NCBI GenBank assembly: GCA_937880335.1
Contig: CALFLJ010000054.1
Coordinates: 1-31,902, forward strand
DNA length: 31,902 bases
Origin: an uncultured Succinatimonas sp.
GTDB lineage: Bacteria; Pseudomonadota; Gammaproteobacteria; Enterobacterales; Succinivibrionaceae
Direction of reading: 5' to 3'
Part shown: positions 8,941 through 15,953 of the stretch, piece by piece
Position numbering within the stretch: position 1 is the first letter of the stretch
How the letters are laid out: the number at the start of each line of letters is the position of its first letter
Position numbers and translations under genes: made by a program
The notes under the pieces: model-generated
Databases searched by the model: none
Seen by the model: only the letters and a program-made list of their open reading frames with translations
What the model was told of the DNA's origin: nothing

Positions 8941-8960
8941 GAAAACCTCCCTCAAATTTT

Positions 8961-8989
8961 TTAATATCTATCTTAATATGATAGAGCAA
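8961..8989 (-). promoter_or_regulatory. Possible coaE promoter with palindromic spacer
   Basis: On the minus strand, TTGCTC (8984-8989) and TATTAA (8961-8966) are 17 nt apart, which would start RNA just ahead of the GAGGGAGG ribosome-binding site of coaE. TCTATC (8967-8972) and GATAGA (8980-8985) form an inverted repeat between the two boxes, as an operator might. This is pattern matching only. Confidence 0.35.
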
Positions 8990-8994
8990 ATTAT

Positions 8995-9023
8995 TTGTAT
9001 AAATACCGAAAAAAACGTAAAAT
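8995..9023 (+). promoter_or_regulatory. Possible promoter of lipoprotein-xerD
   Basis: TTGTAT (8995-9000) and TAAAAT (9018-9023) are spaced exactly 17 nt apart and lie 30 nt before the preferred GTG start of the lipoprotein gene. The region is AT-rich, so chance matches are likely. Confidence 0.35.
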
Positions 9024-9052
9024 TTGTTTATGATTTGATTGAGATTTTAAAA

Positions 9053-9541
9053 GTGAAAAAAATAAAGAAATTTTTTGTTTTAAGTAGTATTGTCCTTGCT
9101 AGTTTTTGCATTAGTGCCTGTTCAAGTAACAATAAAGATATAAATTCTGAAAAAAACAAACCCGCCATTTATTTAAGAGGAGAAATGAACGATTACGCTG
9201 TTTCTGAGACATACCGTTTAAGAGAGGATAATGGTAATCTGTGTACTCTTGCCACGTTACGTTCAGATTGGTCTCCATATAAATTTAAGTTTGCAGATGC
9301 AAATTGGACTTCAGGCACAAATTTCGGTTATTTAACTCCACCTGGAGTCTTACGCCCTAAGTCAGGACCTCTTAAATTAAACCCAAATTCTCGTTTTGAG
9401 GAATTACGTTTTTATCCTCAAAAAGACGGAGTTTACAAGTTTTGTTTAATAAAACGTGGTTCTGATTTTTATGTAACTGTTGATGAAGCTGAAAAACAAG
9501 CAATAAAAACTATTGCTCAAGTTGTTACTCTCCTCAAGTGA
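9053..9541 (+). CDS. Small lipoprotein with glucan-binding-like domain
   Basis: I do not recognise a named family. The frame is open back to 8939, but the GTG at 9053 is preferred because it starts a textbook lipoprotein signal: lysine-rich start, hydrophobic core, lipobox ISAC with the modified cysteine at residue 23. That gives 162 residues. After a short polar linker comes IYLRGEMNDYAV, followed by alternating strands and FKFADANWTSG. This pattern recalls the immunoglobulin-like starch or glucan-binding modules found beside amylases and pullulanases (RGxMNxW type); that resemblance is from memory and weak. Serine-serine after the cysteine fits outer-membrane sorting. The gene overlaps xerD by 4 nt (GTGA), so the two are probably coupled, although no functional link is obvious. 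Confidence 0.7.
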   Translation: MKKIKKFFVLSSIVLASFCISACSSNNKDINSEKNKPAIYLRGEMNDYAVSETYRLREDNGNLCTLATLRSDWSPYKFKFADANWTSGTNFGYLTPPGVLRPKSGPLKLNPNSRFEELRFYPQKDGVYKFCLIKRGSDFYVTVDEAEKQAIKTIAQVVTLLK

Positions 9542-10431
9542 TAAATGATAATCATAGCCATATCTTAAATCTTTTTGAGGATTGGCTTTTACTTGAAAAA
9601 GGTTTATCTCTGTTATCTATCAGAGCTTATAGCTCGGATATTAAACAGTTTTTATATTTTCTTGAGCAGAGAAATTTATCAGAGCCTTTTACAACTGAGG
9701 ATATAGAAAATTACCTTGCATTTGGAGGGGATAATGAAGCCTCGTCAGCTGCACGATTTTTATGTTCATTAAGAGCTTTTTGTGGGTTTTTAATATTAGA
9801 TCATAGAATAGAACATGATCCTACTGTAGGCGTTGGTAACCCAAAACTTGAAAAGCACTTGCCAAGTGTTATGAGTGAGGAGTGTGTCGATGCGTTCTTA
9901 AATGCTCCGGATATTACCTCTTCTGTAGGCCTTAGAGACAAGGCTATGTTAGAAACTCTCTACGCCACAGGCTTGCGAGTAAGTGAGCTTACAAAGCTTA
10001 GTTTTGATAATTTAAATTTAACTGACGGATTCGTTTTAATCAGGGGAAAGGGCGGAAAAGATCGTTTAGTTCCTTTAGGTGAGAATGCTTGCTATTGGTT
10101 GTCAACTTATATTGCAACGGGAAGAAAAGAAAAAGATCCTGAGGGAAAATGTAAATTTGTTTTTCTATCTGCAAAAGGACTAGGTCCATTAACAAGGATT
10201 GCTTTTTGGTATCGGGTCAAATTTTATGCAAAGTTATTAGGCTTAGATCCTAATATATCCCCTCATACATTTCGTCACGCCTTTGCAACCCATTTATTAA
10301 ATCATGATGCAGACTTACGTACTGTACAAATGCTTCTTGGGCACAGCTCTTTATCTACAACACAAATTTATACCCATGTAGCAACAACTCGATTGCATGA
10401 TGTATATAAAAAGGCTCATCCTCGAGGGTGA
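9538..10431 (+). CDS. xerD: Site-specific tyrosine recombinase XerD
   Basis: With XerC it resolves chromosome dimers at dif, activated by FtsK at the septum. The 297 residues (E. coli XerD 298) comprise an N-terminal SAM-like core-binding domain (about 1-105) and the catalytic domain. All catalytic residues are present: R147 (ATGLRVSEL), K171 (RGKGGKDR), H243 and R246 (SPHTFRHAFATHLL), H269 (LLGHSSL) and nucleophile Y278 (IYTHV). The C-terminal stretch HLLNHDADLRTVQMLLGHS and the ending HPRG match XerD rather than XerC. The GTG start overlaps the upstream lipoprotein stop. In E. coli xerD is followed by dsbC and recJ; here it is followed by non-coding DNA and the convergent accC. Confidence 0.95.
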   Translation: MINDNHSHILNLFEDWLLLEKGLSLLSIRAYSSDIKQFLYFLEQRNLSEPFTTEDIENYLAFGGDNEASSAARFLCSLRAFCGFLILDHRIEHDPTVGVGNPKLEKHLPSVMSEECVDAFLNAPDITSSVGLRDKAMLETLYATGLRVSELTKLSFDNLNLTDGFVLIRGKGGKDRLVPLGENACYWLSTYIATGRKEKDPEGKCKFVFLSAKGLGPLTRIAFWYRVKFYAKLLGLDPNISPHTFRHAFATHLLNHDADLRTVQMLLGHSSLSTTQIYTHVATTRLHDVYKKAHPRG

Positions 10432-10687
10432 TTTTGTACTTTTATTTTTTTTCAGCAATACCTTTTTGATATTAAACTTTCATAAGTAACTGTTTAAATA
10501 CATTATCGTCTCTTGGTGAAAGGATAATTTTATCTAGGATTTTTTAGAAGAAAAAAAGGCTTAAAGTTTTAATGCGATGTTTACCCTAAGTAGAGTGTCT
10601 ACCAATGCAATATTAGTATAAATCCTAATTTAAACTTTTAGAAAAATCTCTTTAGTTTTTTTTTTGTATAAACTCAAGATTAAGATG
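10432..10687. other. Intergenic DNA between convergent xerD and accC
   Basis: No gene is seen. A 5-bp hairpin GTAGA/TCTAC lies at 10590-10602. A weak AAACT/AGTTT stem overlaps a run of ten T (10656-10665), which may be a poor terminator for xerD on the plus strand. The rest is AT-rich without clear structure. Confidence 0.4.
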
Positions 10688-10734
10688 AAAAAATCTCCCG
10701 TATTTATTAGTAGCACATCTAAATACGGGGGATT
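10688..10734 (-). terminator. Terminator after accC
   Basis: CCCGTATTTA (10697-10706) pairs perfectly with TAAATACGGG (10720-10729), and the stem extends by one G-T and four more pairs; the loop is 13 nt. On the minus strand it is followed by six T (10688-10693). It lies 22 nt after the accC stop. Confidence 0.8.
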
Positions 10735-10756
10735 ATCTAATAAAGTTTAGAATTAA

Positions 10757-12139
10757 TTATTCCTGTTTTTGATCTTTTGAATTTACATCATCAGCAGTGC
10801 CTGCTAATTTATGCTCAAGATAGTGGATGCTTGCACCACCTTTTATTTCAACCGGATCAGTTAATAGGTCTTTGTGTAAAGGAATATTAGTTTGAATACC
10901 TTCTATGATGAGCTCATCTAAAGCCTCTAAAGTACGTAAACGAGCTAATTCACGATCATCATCATAAACAATGAGTTTTCCTACTAAAGAATCATAGTGA
11001 GGTGGAACTCTATATCCTTGATAGACATGACTATCCCAGCGTACACCAGGACCACCTGGAACATGTAGCCACTTTATCTCGCCTGGAGATGGTAGGAATG
11101 TTTGAGGATTTTCTGCGTTAATACGGCATTCAAAAGCATGGCCTTTGATCTTAATTTGGCTTTGTTTTACAGAGAGAGGAATTCCTGCACAAACAGCAAT
11201 CATTTCTCGAACAATATCAACACCTGTGATCATTTCTGTAACAGGGTGTTCTACTTGAACACGAGTATTCATCTCAATGAAGTAGAATTCGCCATTTTCA
11301 TATAAGAATTCAAAAGTGCCTGCGCCTCTGTAGCCAATATCGATACATGCTTGAGCGCAACGTTCACCAATAGTCTTGCGCTGTTCTGCAGTAATAAAAG
11401 GAGCAGGAGCTTCTTCTAAAACTTTTTGATTACGACGTTGCATTGAGCAATCGCGTTCACCTAGATAAACAGCATGGCCCTGACCGTCGGATAAAACCTG
11501 GAACTCGATGTGACGAGGGTTTTCTAGGAATTTCTCCATATATACAGCAGGATTATTAAAGAACATATCAGCTTCGCGACGAGTCAGAGCTATTGATTCT
11601 TCTAATTCGCTTTCGTTACGAACAACCCTCATGCCTCGTCCGCCACCGCCACCGGCAGCTTTGATTATTATAGGGTAGCCAATTGAAGCTGCTAATTTTT
11701 TATTTTCTTCAATATTATCGCTTAATGCCCCAGCAGAGCCAGGAACGCAAGGGACTCCTGCTCTTTGCATGGCTTTCTTTGCAGAAACCTTATCACCCAT
11801 AAGACGGATTGTATCTGCAGTAGGTCCTATAAAAATAAAGCCTGACTTTTCGACCATTTCCGCAAAATCTGCATTTTCAGACAGAAATCCATAGCCTGGG
11901 TGAATAGCAGATGCGCCAGTTGACTCTGCAGCTGCAATAATAGAAGGAATATTAAGATAAGAATCTTTTGGGGACGCAGGTCCTATACATACTGTTTCGT
12001 CTGCTAATTTGACGTGCATCAAATCACGATCTGCTGTTGAATGTACAGCAACAGTTTTTAGACCCATTTGACGGCAAGCTCGCAAAACACGTAAAGCGAT
12101 TTCACCACGGTTTGCAATTAAAACTTTTTCAAGCTTCAT
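10757..12139 (-). CDS. accC: Acetyl-CoA carboxylase, biotin carboxylase subunit AccC
   Basis: ATP-dependent carboxylation of the biotin on AccB, the first half-reaction of fatty acid synthesis. The protein has the usual three parts: N-terminal preATP-grasp (KVLIANRGEIALRVLRA), ATP-grasp with the glycine-rich GGGGRGMR loop, and biotin carboxylase C-terminal domain. Catalytic patches FIEMNTRVQVEHPVTE and GHAFECRINAE are intact. The frame extends to 12175, but MKLEKVL at 12139 matches the family start and gives 460 residues (E. coli 449). The only good ribosome-binding site, GGAGG (12169-12173), is 29 nt from that ATG; a 22-nt hairpin between them would bring it to 7 nt (separate entry). The gene follows accB after a 113-nt structured gap. 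Confidence 0.97.
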   Translation of the reverse strand: MKLEKVLIANRGEIALRVLRACRQMGLKTVAVHSTADRDLMHVKLADETVCIGPASPKDSYLNIPSIIAAAESTGASAIHPGYGFLSENADFAEMVEKSGFIFIGPTADTIRLMGDKVSAKKAMQRAGVPCVPGSAGALSDNIEENKKLAASIGYPIIIKAAGGGGGRGMRVVRNESELEESIALTRREADMFFNNPAVYMEKFLENPRHIEFQVLSDGQGHAVYLGERDCSMQRRNQKVLEEAPAPFITAEQRKTIGERCAQACIDIGYRGAGTFEFLYENGEFYFIEMNTRVQVEHPVTEMITGVDIVREMIAVCAGIPLSVKQSQIKIKGHAFECRINAENPQTFLPSPGEIKWLHVPGGPGVRWDSHVYQGYRVPPHYDSLVGKLIVYDDDRELARLRTLEALDELIIEGIQTNIPLHKDLLTDPVEIKGGASIHYLEHKLAGTADDVNSKDQKQE

Positions 12140-12146
12140 ATTTTTG

Positions 12147-12173
12147 CTGCAGTTTAAATTTAATGCAGCCTCC
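12147..12173 (-). promoter_or_regulatory. accC ribosome-binding site separated from ATG by a hairpin
   Basis: GGAGG (12169-12173) is followed by a 22-nt near-palindrome (12147-12168) whose ends CTGCA and TGCAG pair, with TT/AA continuing past a one-base bulge. Then come CAAAAAT and the accC ATG. The linear spacing is 29 nt, too long for initiation; with the hairpin folded the spacing is 7 nt. Whether it folds in vivo is inference. Confidence 0.45.
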
Positions 12174-12202
12174 ATTTACAGTTTAAGTTAAACAATCAAG
12201 GC

Positions 12203-12240
12203 AAAAATATGTCCCTAACTTTATTTTAACAATCAGGGAC
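12203..12240 (-). terminator. Possible attenuator between accB and accC
   Basis: On the minus strand GTCCCTGATT pairs with AGTTAGGGAC (12211-12240; 10 bp including two G-T pairs, 10-nt loop) and is followed by ATATTTTT. It lies 12 nt after the accB stop. It looks like an inefficient terminator that would make accB transcripts outnumber accC, or an RNA-stability hairpin. Confidence 0.55.
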
Positions 12241-12252
12241 TTTTGGCTTTTA

Positions 12253-12732
12253 TTATTCGAACTCAAACAGTGGCTGATCAAATTCAACGGTAGAACCGTT
12301 TTCAACTAATACTTTCTTGATGGTGCCATTACGATCAGCTTGAATCTGATTCATCATCTTCATGGCCTCAATAATGCAGAGGGTATCGCCCTCTTTTACT
12401 ACTTTACCAACTTCTACAAAAGGATCTGCAGTAGGAGATGCTGAACGGTAGAACGTGCCAACCATTGGAGATTTCATAAGCTTTGCTACATCTACAGCCG
12501 GGGCTTCTGCCTTAACTTCTGCCGCAGGTGTTTGTACAGGAGCTTGAGCAGTGGCCACAGTTGGGGCTTGCATTGGAGCTTGCATAACGGTTTGAACTGG
12601 AACAGTTACAGCATTAGGAGCAGTGCGGGAGATTTTTAGCTCTTCCTCTCCTTGCTTTAGATTTATCTCATTGATGTCTGATTTAGAAACGATTTCAATA
12701 AGTTTAGCTATCTTATGAATGTCAATTTGCAT
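12253..12732 (-). CDS. accB: Biotin carboxyl carrier protein AccB
   Basis: Carries carboxybiotin between the AccC and AccAD halves of acetyl-CoA carboxylase. The 159-residue protein (E. coli 156) has an N-terminal helical region, a flexible Ala/Pro/Val/Gln-rich linker at about 39-80, and a C-terminal biotinyl domain. The motif EAMKMMNQI carries the biotinylated lysine at 125, and SPMVGTFYR with the family-typical thumb region precedes it. The start ATG follows AGGA by 8 nt. It lies 22 nt after aroQ in the common aroQ-accB-accC cluster. AccB is often made in excess over AccC and autoregulates in E. coli; the hairpin downstream could contribute to the ratio here. Confidence 0.97.
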   Translation of the reverse strand: MQIDIHKIAKLIEIVSKSDINEINLKQGEEELKISRTAPNAVTVPVQTVMQAPMQAPTVATAQAPVQTPAAEVKAEAPAVDVAKLMKSPMVGTFYRSASPTADPFVEVGKVVKEGDTLCIIEAMKMMNQIQADRNGTIKKVLVENGSTVEFDQPLFEFE

Positions 12733-12754
12733 GGAGTATATCCTATTTTGTTTT

Positions 12755-13207
12755 CTAAAGACTGTTTGCTCTGAGCTTAGATACAGCGCCTCTTAAGGCA
12801 AATTCGTATCCTTCAAGACCAAAGCCTACGATGACGCCTACGGCTACATCACTTAAATAAGAATGGTGTCGAAATTCCTCACGTTTATGAACATTAGATA
12901 CATGTATTTCAAAAAAAGGAATATCTGTACCAGATAAAGCATCGCGTATTGCCACACTAGTATGGGTGTATGCGCCAGCATTTAAAAGGATGAAGTCAAC
13001 ACGATCGCGAGATTGTTGAATTTTATCAACGATAGCTCCTTCATGGTTTGATTGGAAATGTTCCAAACTTACATCCAATTCCTGCGCTACTTGATTGAGA
13101 CGCGCTTCAAGGTCCTCTAAGGTTTCATGGCCGTATATATCTGGTTCACGAGTGCCTAAAAGATTTAAATTAGGACCATTAATAACGAGAATCGATAATT
13201 TGTTCAA
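12755..13207 (-). CDS. aroQ: 3-dehydroquinate dehydratase, type II
   Basis: Dehydrates 3-dehydroquinate to 3-dehydroshikimate in the shikimate pathway; type II enzymes are dodecamers unrelated to E. coli AroD. The 150 residues match the family length. Motifs are NGPNLNLLGTREPDIYG (catalytic arginine at 20 and tyrosine at 25), FQSNHEG, LNAGAYTHTSVAIRDA and EIHVSN. Translation begins at a TTG, with GGAG 7 nt upstream. The gene heads the aroQ-accB-accC unit, divergent from glyA across a 338-nt spacer. Confidence 0.96.
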   Translation of the reverse strand: MNKLSILVINGPNLNLLGTREPDIYGHETLEDLEARLNQVAQELDVSLEHFQSNHEGAIVDKIQQSRDRVDFILLNAGAYTHTSVAIRDALSGTDIPFFEIHVSNVHKREEFRHHSYLSDVAVGVIVGFGLEGYEFALRGAVSKLRANSL

Positions 13208-13498
13208 AATATGACTCCGAGAAGAATGGGTTGGTCTATTTTACCCAATTTTATCTAAAACAAAAGTGTTATATGTAGCAAACACCTAAATTTTTATAAA
13301 AATAAAAAAAATTTTCGTGATTTTTTTCAGATTTTGTGGTGGTTATTTAGTTATTTTTTAGCACTTATACAGTGTTTAACATTTTAGCTTTACACTTATT
13401 CTTTGGATTTTATTAGCTAAATTGCATCTTTACCGAATTGAATTACTAAATGTGAGAAGTAATCTGCAAAAAATGTTAAAATGCGCAGGTAATTTTAT
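13208..13498. other. Divergent aroQ/glyA promoter region
   Basis: No gene is present; the region is very AT-rich. It must hold promoters for both directions. TAAAAT at 13477-13482 is a possible -10 box for glyA but lacks a convincing -35. GTGTT and AACAC near 13267-13286 form a short inverted repeat. I see no PurR-like or classical MetR-like operator. Confidence 0.4.
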
Positions 13499-13526
13499 TG
13501 TGGATTCACAGGTGTGGATTTACAGA
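13499..13526 (+). repeat. Tandem 14-nt repeat in the glyA leader
   Basis: TGTGGATTCACAGG (13499-13512) is followed directly by TGTGGATTTACAGA (13513-13526), 12 of 14 bases identical. Each unit is itself a short inverted repeat around GATT (TGTG/CACA and TGTG/TACA). The pair ends 6 nt before the GAGGA ribosome-binding site of glyA. Confidence 0.6.
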
Positions 13527-13545
13527 TTTACCGAGGAATTTTTCA

Positions 13546-14808
13546 ATGAGCTTCATTAACAAAGCTGAGTCAATTGCCGCTTATGATCCCGATCTTTGGT
13601 CTGCTATGTCCGCTGAAAATCAGCGTCAGGAAGACCATATTGAACTTATTGCTTCAGAAAATTATGCATCAAAGTGCGTTATGGAGGCACAAGGTTCACA
13701 GCTGACTAATAAATATGCTGAAGGTTATCCTAACAAGCGCTACTATGGTGGTTGTGAATATGTTGATAAGGTAGAACAGTTAGCTATTGATCGCGCATGC
13801 AAGTTATTTAAATGTGAGTTTGCAAACGTACAACCACATGCAGGTTCTCAAGCTAATGCTGCAGTTTATCAGGCCCTTTGCAAACCAGGTGATACTGTTA
13901 TGGGATTATCCTTATCATCAGGTGGCCATTTAACTCACGGATGCCCAGTTAGTTTCTCAGGTAAGTTTTATCATGCTGTAGGATATGAGGTTAACGAGGC
14001 CGGTGAGCTTGATTATGATGCTATTTTAAAGCAAGCTCAAGAGTGCAAACCTACAATGATTATTGCAGGTTTCTCTGCCTTCTCTGGAATCGTTGACTGG
14101 AAGAAAATGCGTGAAATAGCAGATGCTGTTGGTGCATATTTAATGGTAGATATGGCTCATGTAGCAGGTCTTATTGCAGCTGGTGTTTATCCAAGTCCAA
14201 TTGATTATGCTCATGTTGTAACTTCAACAACCCATAAGTCATTGGGTGGTCCCCGCTCAGGATTTATACTTTCTAACTGCCATGATGAAACTATTTATAA
14301 GAAGTTAAACTCAGCAATCTTCCCTGGTTCTCAGGGTGGTCCTTTAATGCACATTATTGCGGCGAAGGCTATCGTCTTTAAGGAGGCTATGGAGCCTTGG
14401 TATAAGGAATATCAAGAGCAGGTAGTAAAGAATGCCAAGCTTTTAGCACAGGAAGTTATTAAGCGTGGATATAAGGTTGTTTCAGGTGGAACTCAAAACC
14501 ATTTATTCCTAATGGATTTCATTGGACTTGAAATGACCGGTAAGGACGCTGAAGCTGCTTTAGGTAAGGCTTTTATAACAGTAAACAAGAATACAGTTCC
14601 TGGCGAAACTCGTTCTCCTTTTGTAACCTCTGGTCTGAGAGTTGGAACTCCTGCATGTACTCGTCGTGGTTTCAAGGAGCCTGAGATTAAGGAATTAGCA
14701 TCCATCATTTGTGATGTTTTAGATAATTATCAAAATGATGATGTTATCTTAAAGTGCCGTGAACGTGTTCAGGCTTTATGTGCTAAATTCCCGGTCTACA
14801 AAGACTAA
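13546..14808 (+). CDS. glyA: Serine hydroxymethyltransferase GlyA
   Basis: PLP enzyme converting serine and tetrahydrofolate to glycine and 5,10-methylene-tetrahydrofolate, the main source of one-carbon units. The frame opens at 13498, but ATG 13546 has GAGGA 8 nt upstream and fits the family start, giving 420 residues (E. coli 417). Conserved parts are IELIASENYAS, NKYAEGYPNKRYYGG, VQPHAGSQAN, DMAHVAGL, and TTTHKSLGGPRSG with the PLP lysine near residue 231. Its stop overlaps the ribD start (TAATG), so glyA leads a transcript that goes on to riboflavin genes. A tandem repeat lies just before the ribosome-binding site. Confidence 0.97.
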   Translation: MSFINKAESIAAYDPDLWSAMSAENQRQEDHIELIASENYASKCVMEAQGSQLTNKYAEGYPNKRYYGGCEYVDKVEQLAIDRACKLFKCEFANVQPHAGSQANAAVYQALCKPGDTVMGLSLSSGGHLTHGCPVSFSGKFYHAVGYEVNEAGELDYDAILKQAQECKPTMIIAGFSAFSGIVDWKKMREIADAVGAYLMVDMAHVAGLIAAGVYPSPIDYAHVVTSTTHKSLGGPRSGFILSNCHDETIYKKLNSAIFPGSQGGPLMHIIAAKAIVFKEAMEPWYKEYQEQVVKNAKLLAQEVIKRGYKVVSGGTQNHLFLMDFIGLEMTGKDAEAALGKAFITVNKNTVPGETRSPFVTSGLRVGTPACTRRGFKEPEIKELASIICDVLDNYQNDDVILKCRERVQALCAKFPVYKD

Positions 14809-15953
14809 TGAGTTTAGATAGTAAGTTAAAAATAGATCGACTCTTTATGAAGCAGGCTCTAAAGCTTGCTTCAAAGGGTCGGTTTACTACATTTCCAAAT
14901 CCTGCTGTAGGTTGTGTAATCGTGCGCGACGGCAGGGTTATAGGTCGTGGTTATCATCATAAAGCAGGTCAGCCTCATGCTGAAATTATGGCCCTGAGGG
15001 ATGCCAAGTTTGAGGTAAAAGGTGCAACCGCTTATGTGACGCTAGAACCGTGTTCTCACTATGGAAGAACTCCACCTTGTGCAAAAACCTTAAGCGAAGC
15101 AGGAATTTCTCGATGCGTGATAGCATGCACTGATCCTAATCCAAAGGTAAGTGGTCGAGGAATACAAATTTTGAGGGCTGCAGGTGTTGAGGTGTCAGAG
15201 CATGTACTTGAAAAACAAGCAATGTATTTAAATCGTGCTTTTATGAAAGCCGTGAGTGGCCCTTATCCATATGTAAGTGTTAAGGTAGCCATGAGTACTG
15301 ATGCTAAGTCAGCCTTATGTGACGGGCAGAGTAAATGGATTACATCTGATAAAAGTCGTTCTTACGTACAAAAGCTAAGAGCACAATCAGATGTGATTGT
15401 TACAGGTTCAGATACGGTAATTGCGGATAATCCTAGACTTAATGTTCGTTTTAATGAATTACCAAAAAAAGTTTTAAATGCAATTGGAGATACTCCTTTT
15501 AGCCAACCATTGAAGGTCGTTTTAGATTCGAGAGGAAGACTTTCTCCTGATGCTTTCCCTATTTTTAAGGAAGGAAATACGATTTTAGTTCAGGCCTCAA
15601 GTAAGGTAAATGGTAACTATACTGAACAGAAATATTCAGATTCTCTTACTATTTTATATTTACCAAAAGATGGGGAGCATATCGATCTTAAGTCTTTACT
15701 TAAATATTTAGGTGATAGATCTTATCGTCACTGCTTTATAGAGGCGGGCGCAACTTTATCTTCTGCCTTTATTGAGCAGAATTTAGCCGATGAGCTTTTT
15801 GTGTTTATTGCTCCAAAACTTTTAGGGTATCAAGGCCGTCAAGCATTTAAAACTGATAGCCCAAAACTTTTATGTGATGCTTTAAAGTTTAAATTACATA
15901 AACTCAAAAAGTGTGGTGATGATGTATTATTGCATCTTTTAAAGGAGGAATAG
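14808..15953 (+). CDS. ribD: Bifunctional riboflavin deaminase/reductase RibD
   Basis: Two consecutive steps of riboflavin synthesis: deamination of the pyrimidine, then NADPH-dependent reduction of its ribosyl side chain. The N-terminal cytidine deaminase-like domain has the zinc ligands in HAEIMALR (H57, E59 catalytic) and PCSHYGRTPPC (C82, C91). The C-terminal reductase domain begins near 155 (VSVKVAMSTDAKSA) and contains ITSDKSR, SDTVIADNPRLNVR and IEAGATL. It is 381 residues (E. coli 367). The ATG shares one base with the glyA stop, implying translational coupling. In E. coli the gene before ribD is nrdR, which is absent here. Confidence 0.96.
   Translation: MSLDSKLKIDRLFMKQALKLASKGRFTTFPNPAVGCVIVRDGRVIGRGYHHKAGQPHAEIMALRDAKFEVKGATAYVTLEPCSHYGRTPPCAKTLSEAGISRCVIACTDPNPKVSGRGIQILRAAGVEVSEHVLEKQAMYLNRAFMKAVSGPYPYVSVKVAMSTDAKSALCDGQSKWITSDKSRSYVQKLRAQSDVIVTGSDTVIADNPRLNVRFNELPKKVLNAIGDTPFSQPLKVVLDSRGRLSPDAFPIFKEGNTILVQASSKVNGNYTEQKYSDSLTILYLPKDGEHIDLKSLLKYLGDRSYRHCFIEAGATLSSAFIEQNLADELFVFIAPKLLGYQGRQAFKTDSPKLLCDALKFKLHKLKKCGDDVLLHLLKEE

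Noticed and set aside
8939..9052. Upstream extension of the lipoprotein gene from ATG 8939
   Set aside because: It would place 38 residues before a perfect lipoprotein signal and overlaps the coaE start; GTG 9053 fits better.
9538..10431. XerC instead of XerD
   Set aside because: The C-terminal region around the last HxxR and the tyrosine follows XerD, and the catalytic residues are offset by just one from E. coli XerD.
14493..14708. Minus-strand ORF inside glyA
   Set aside because: Lies wholly within a highly conserved gene and has no independent support.
14700..14820. FMN riboswitch before ribD
   Set aside because: ribD starts on the glyA stop codon, so there is no leader, and no RFN elements are visible.
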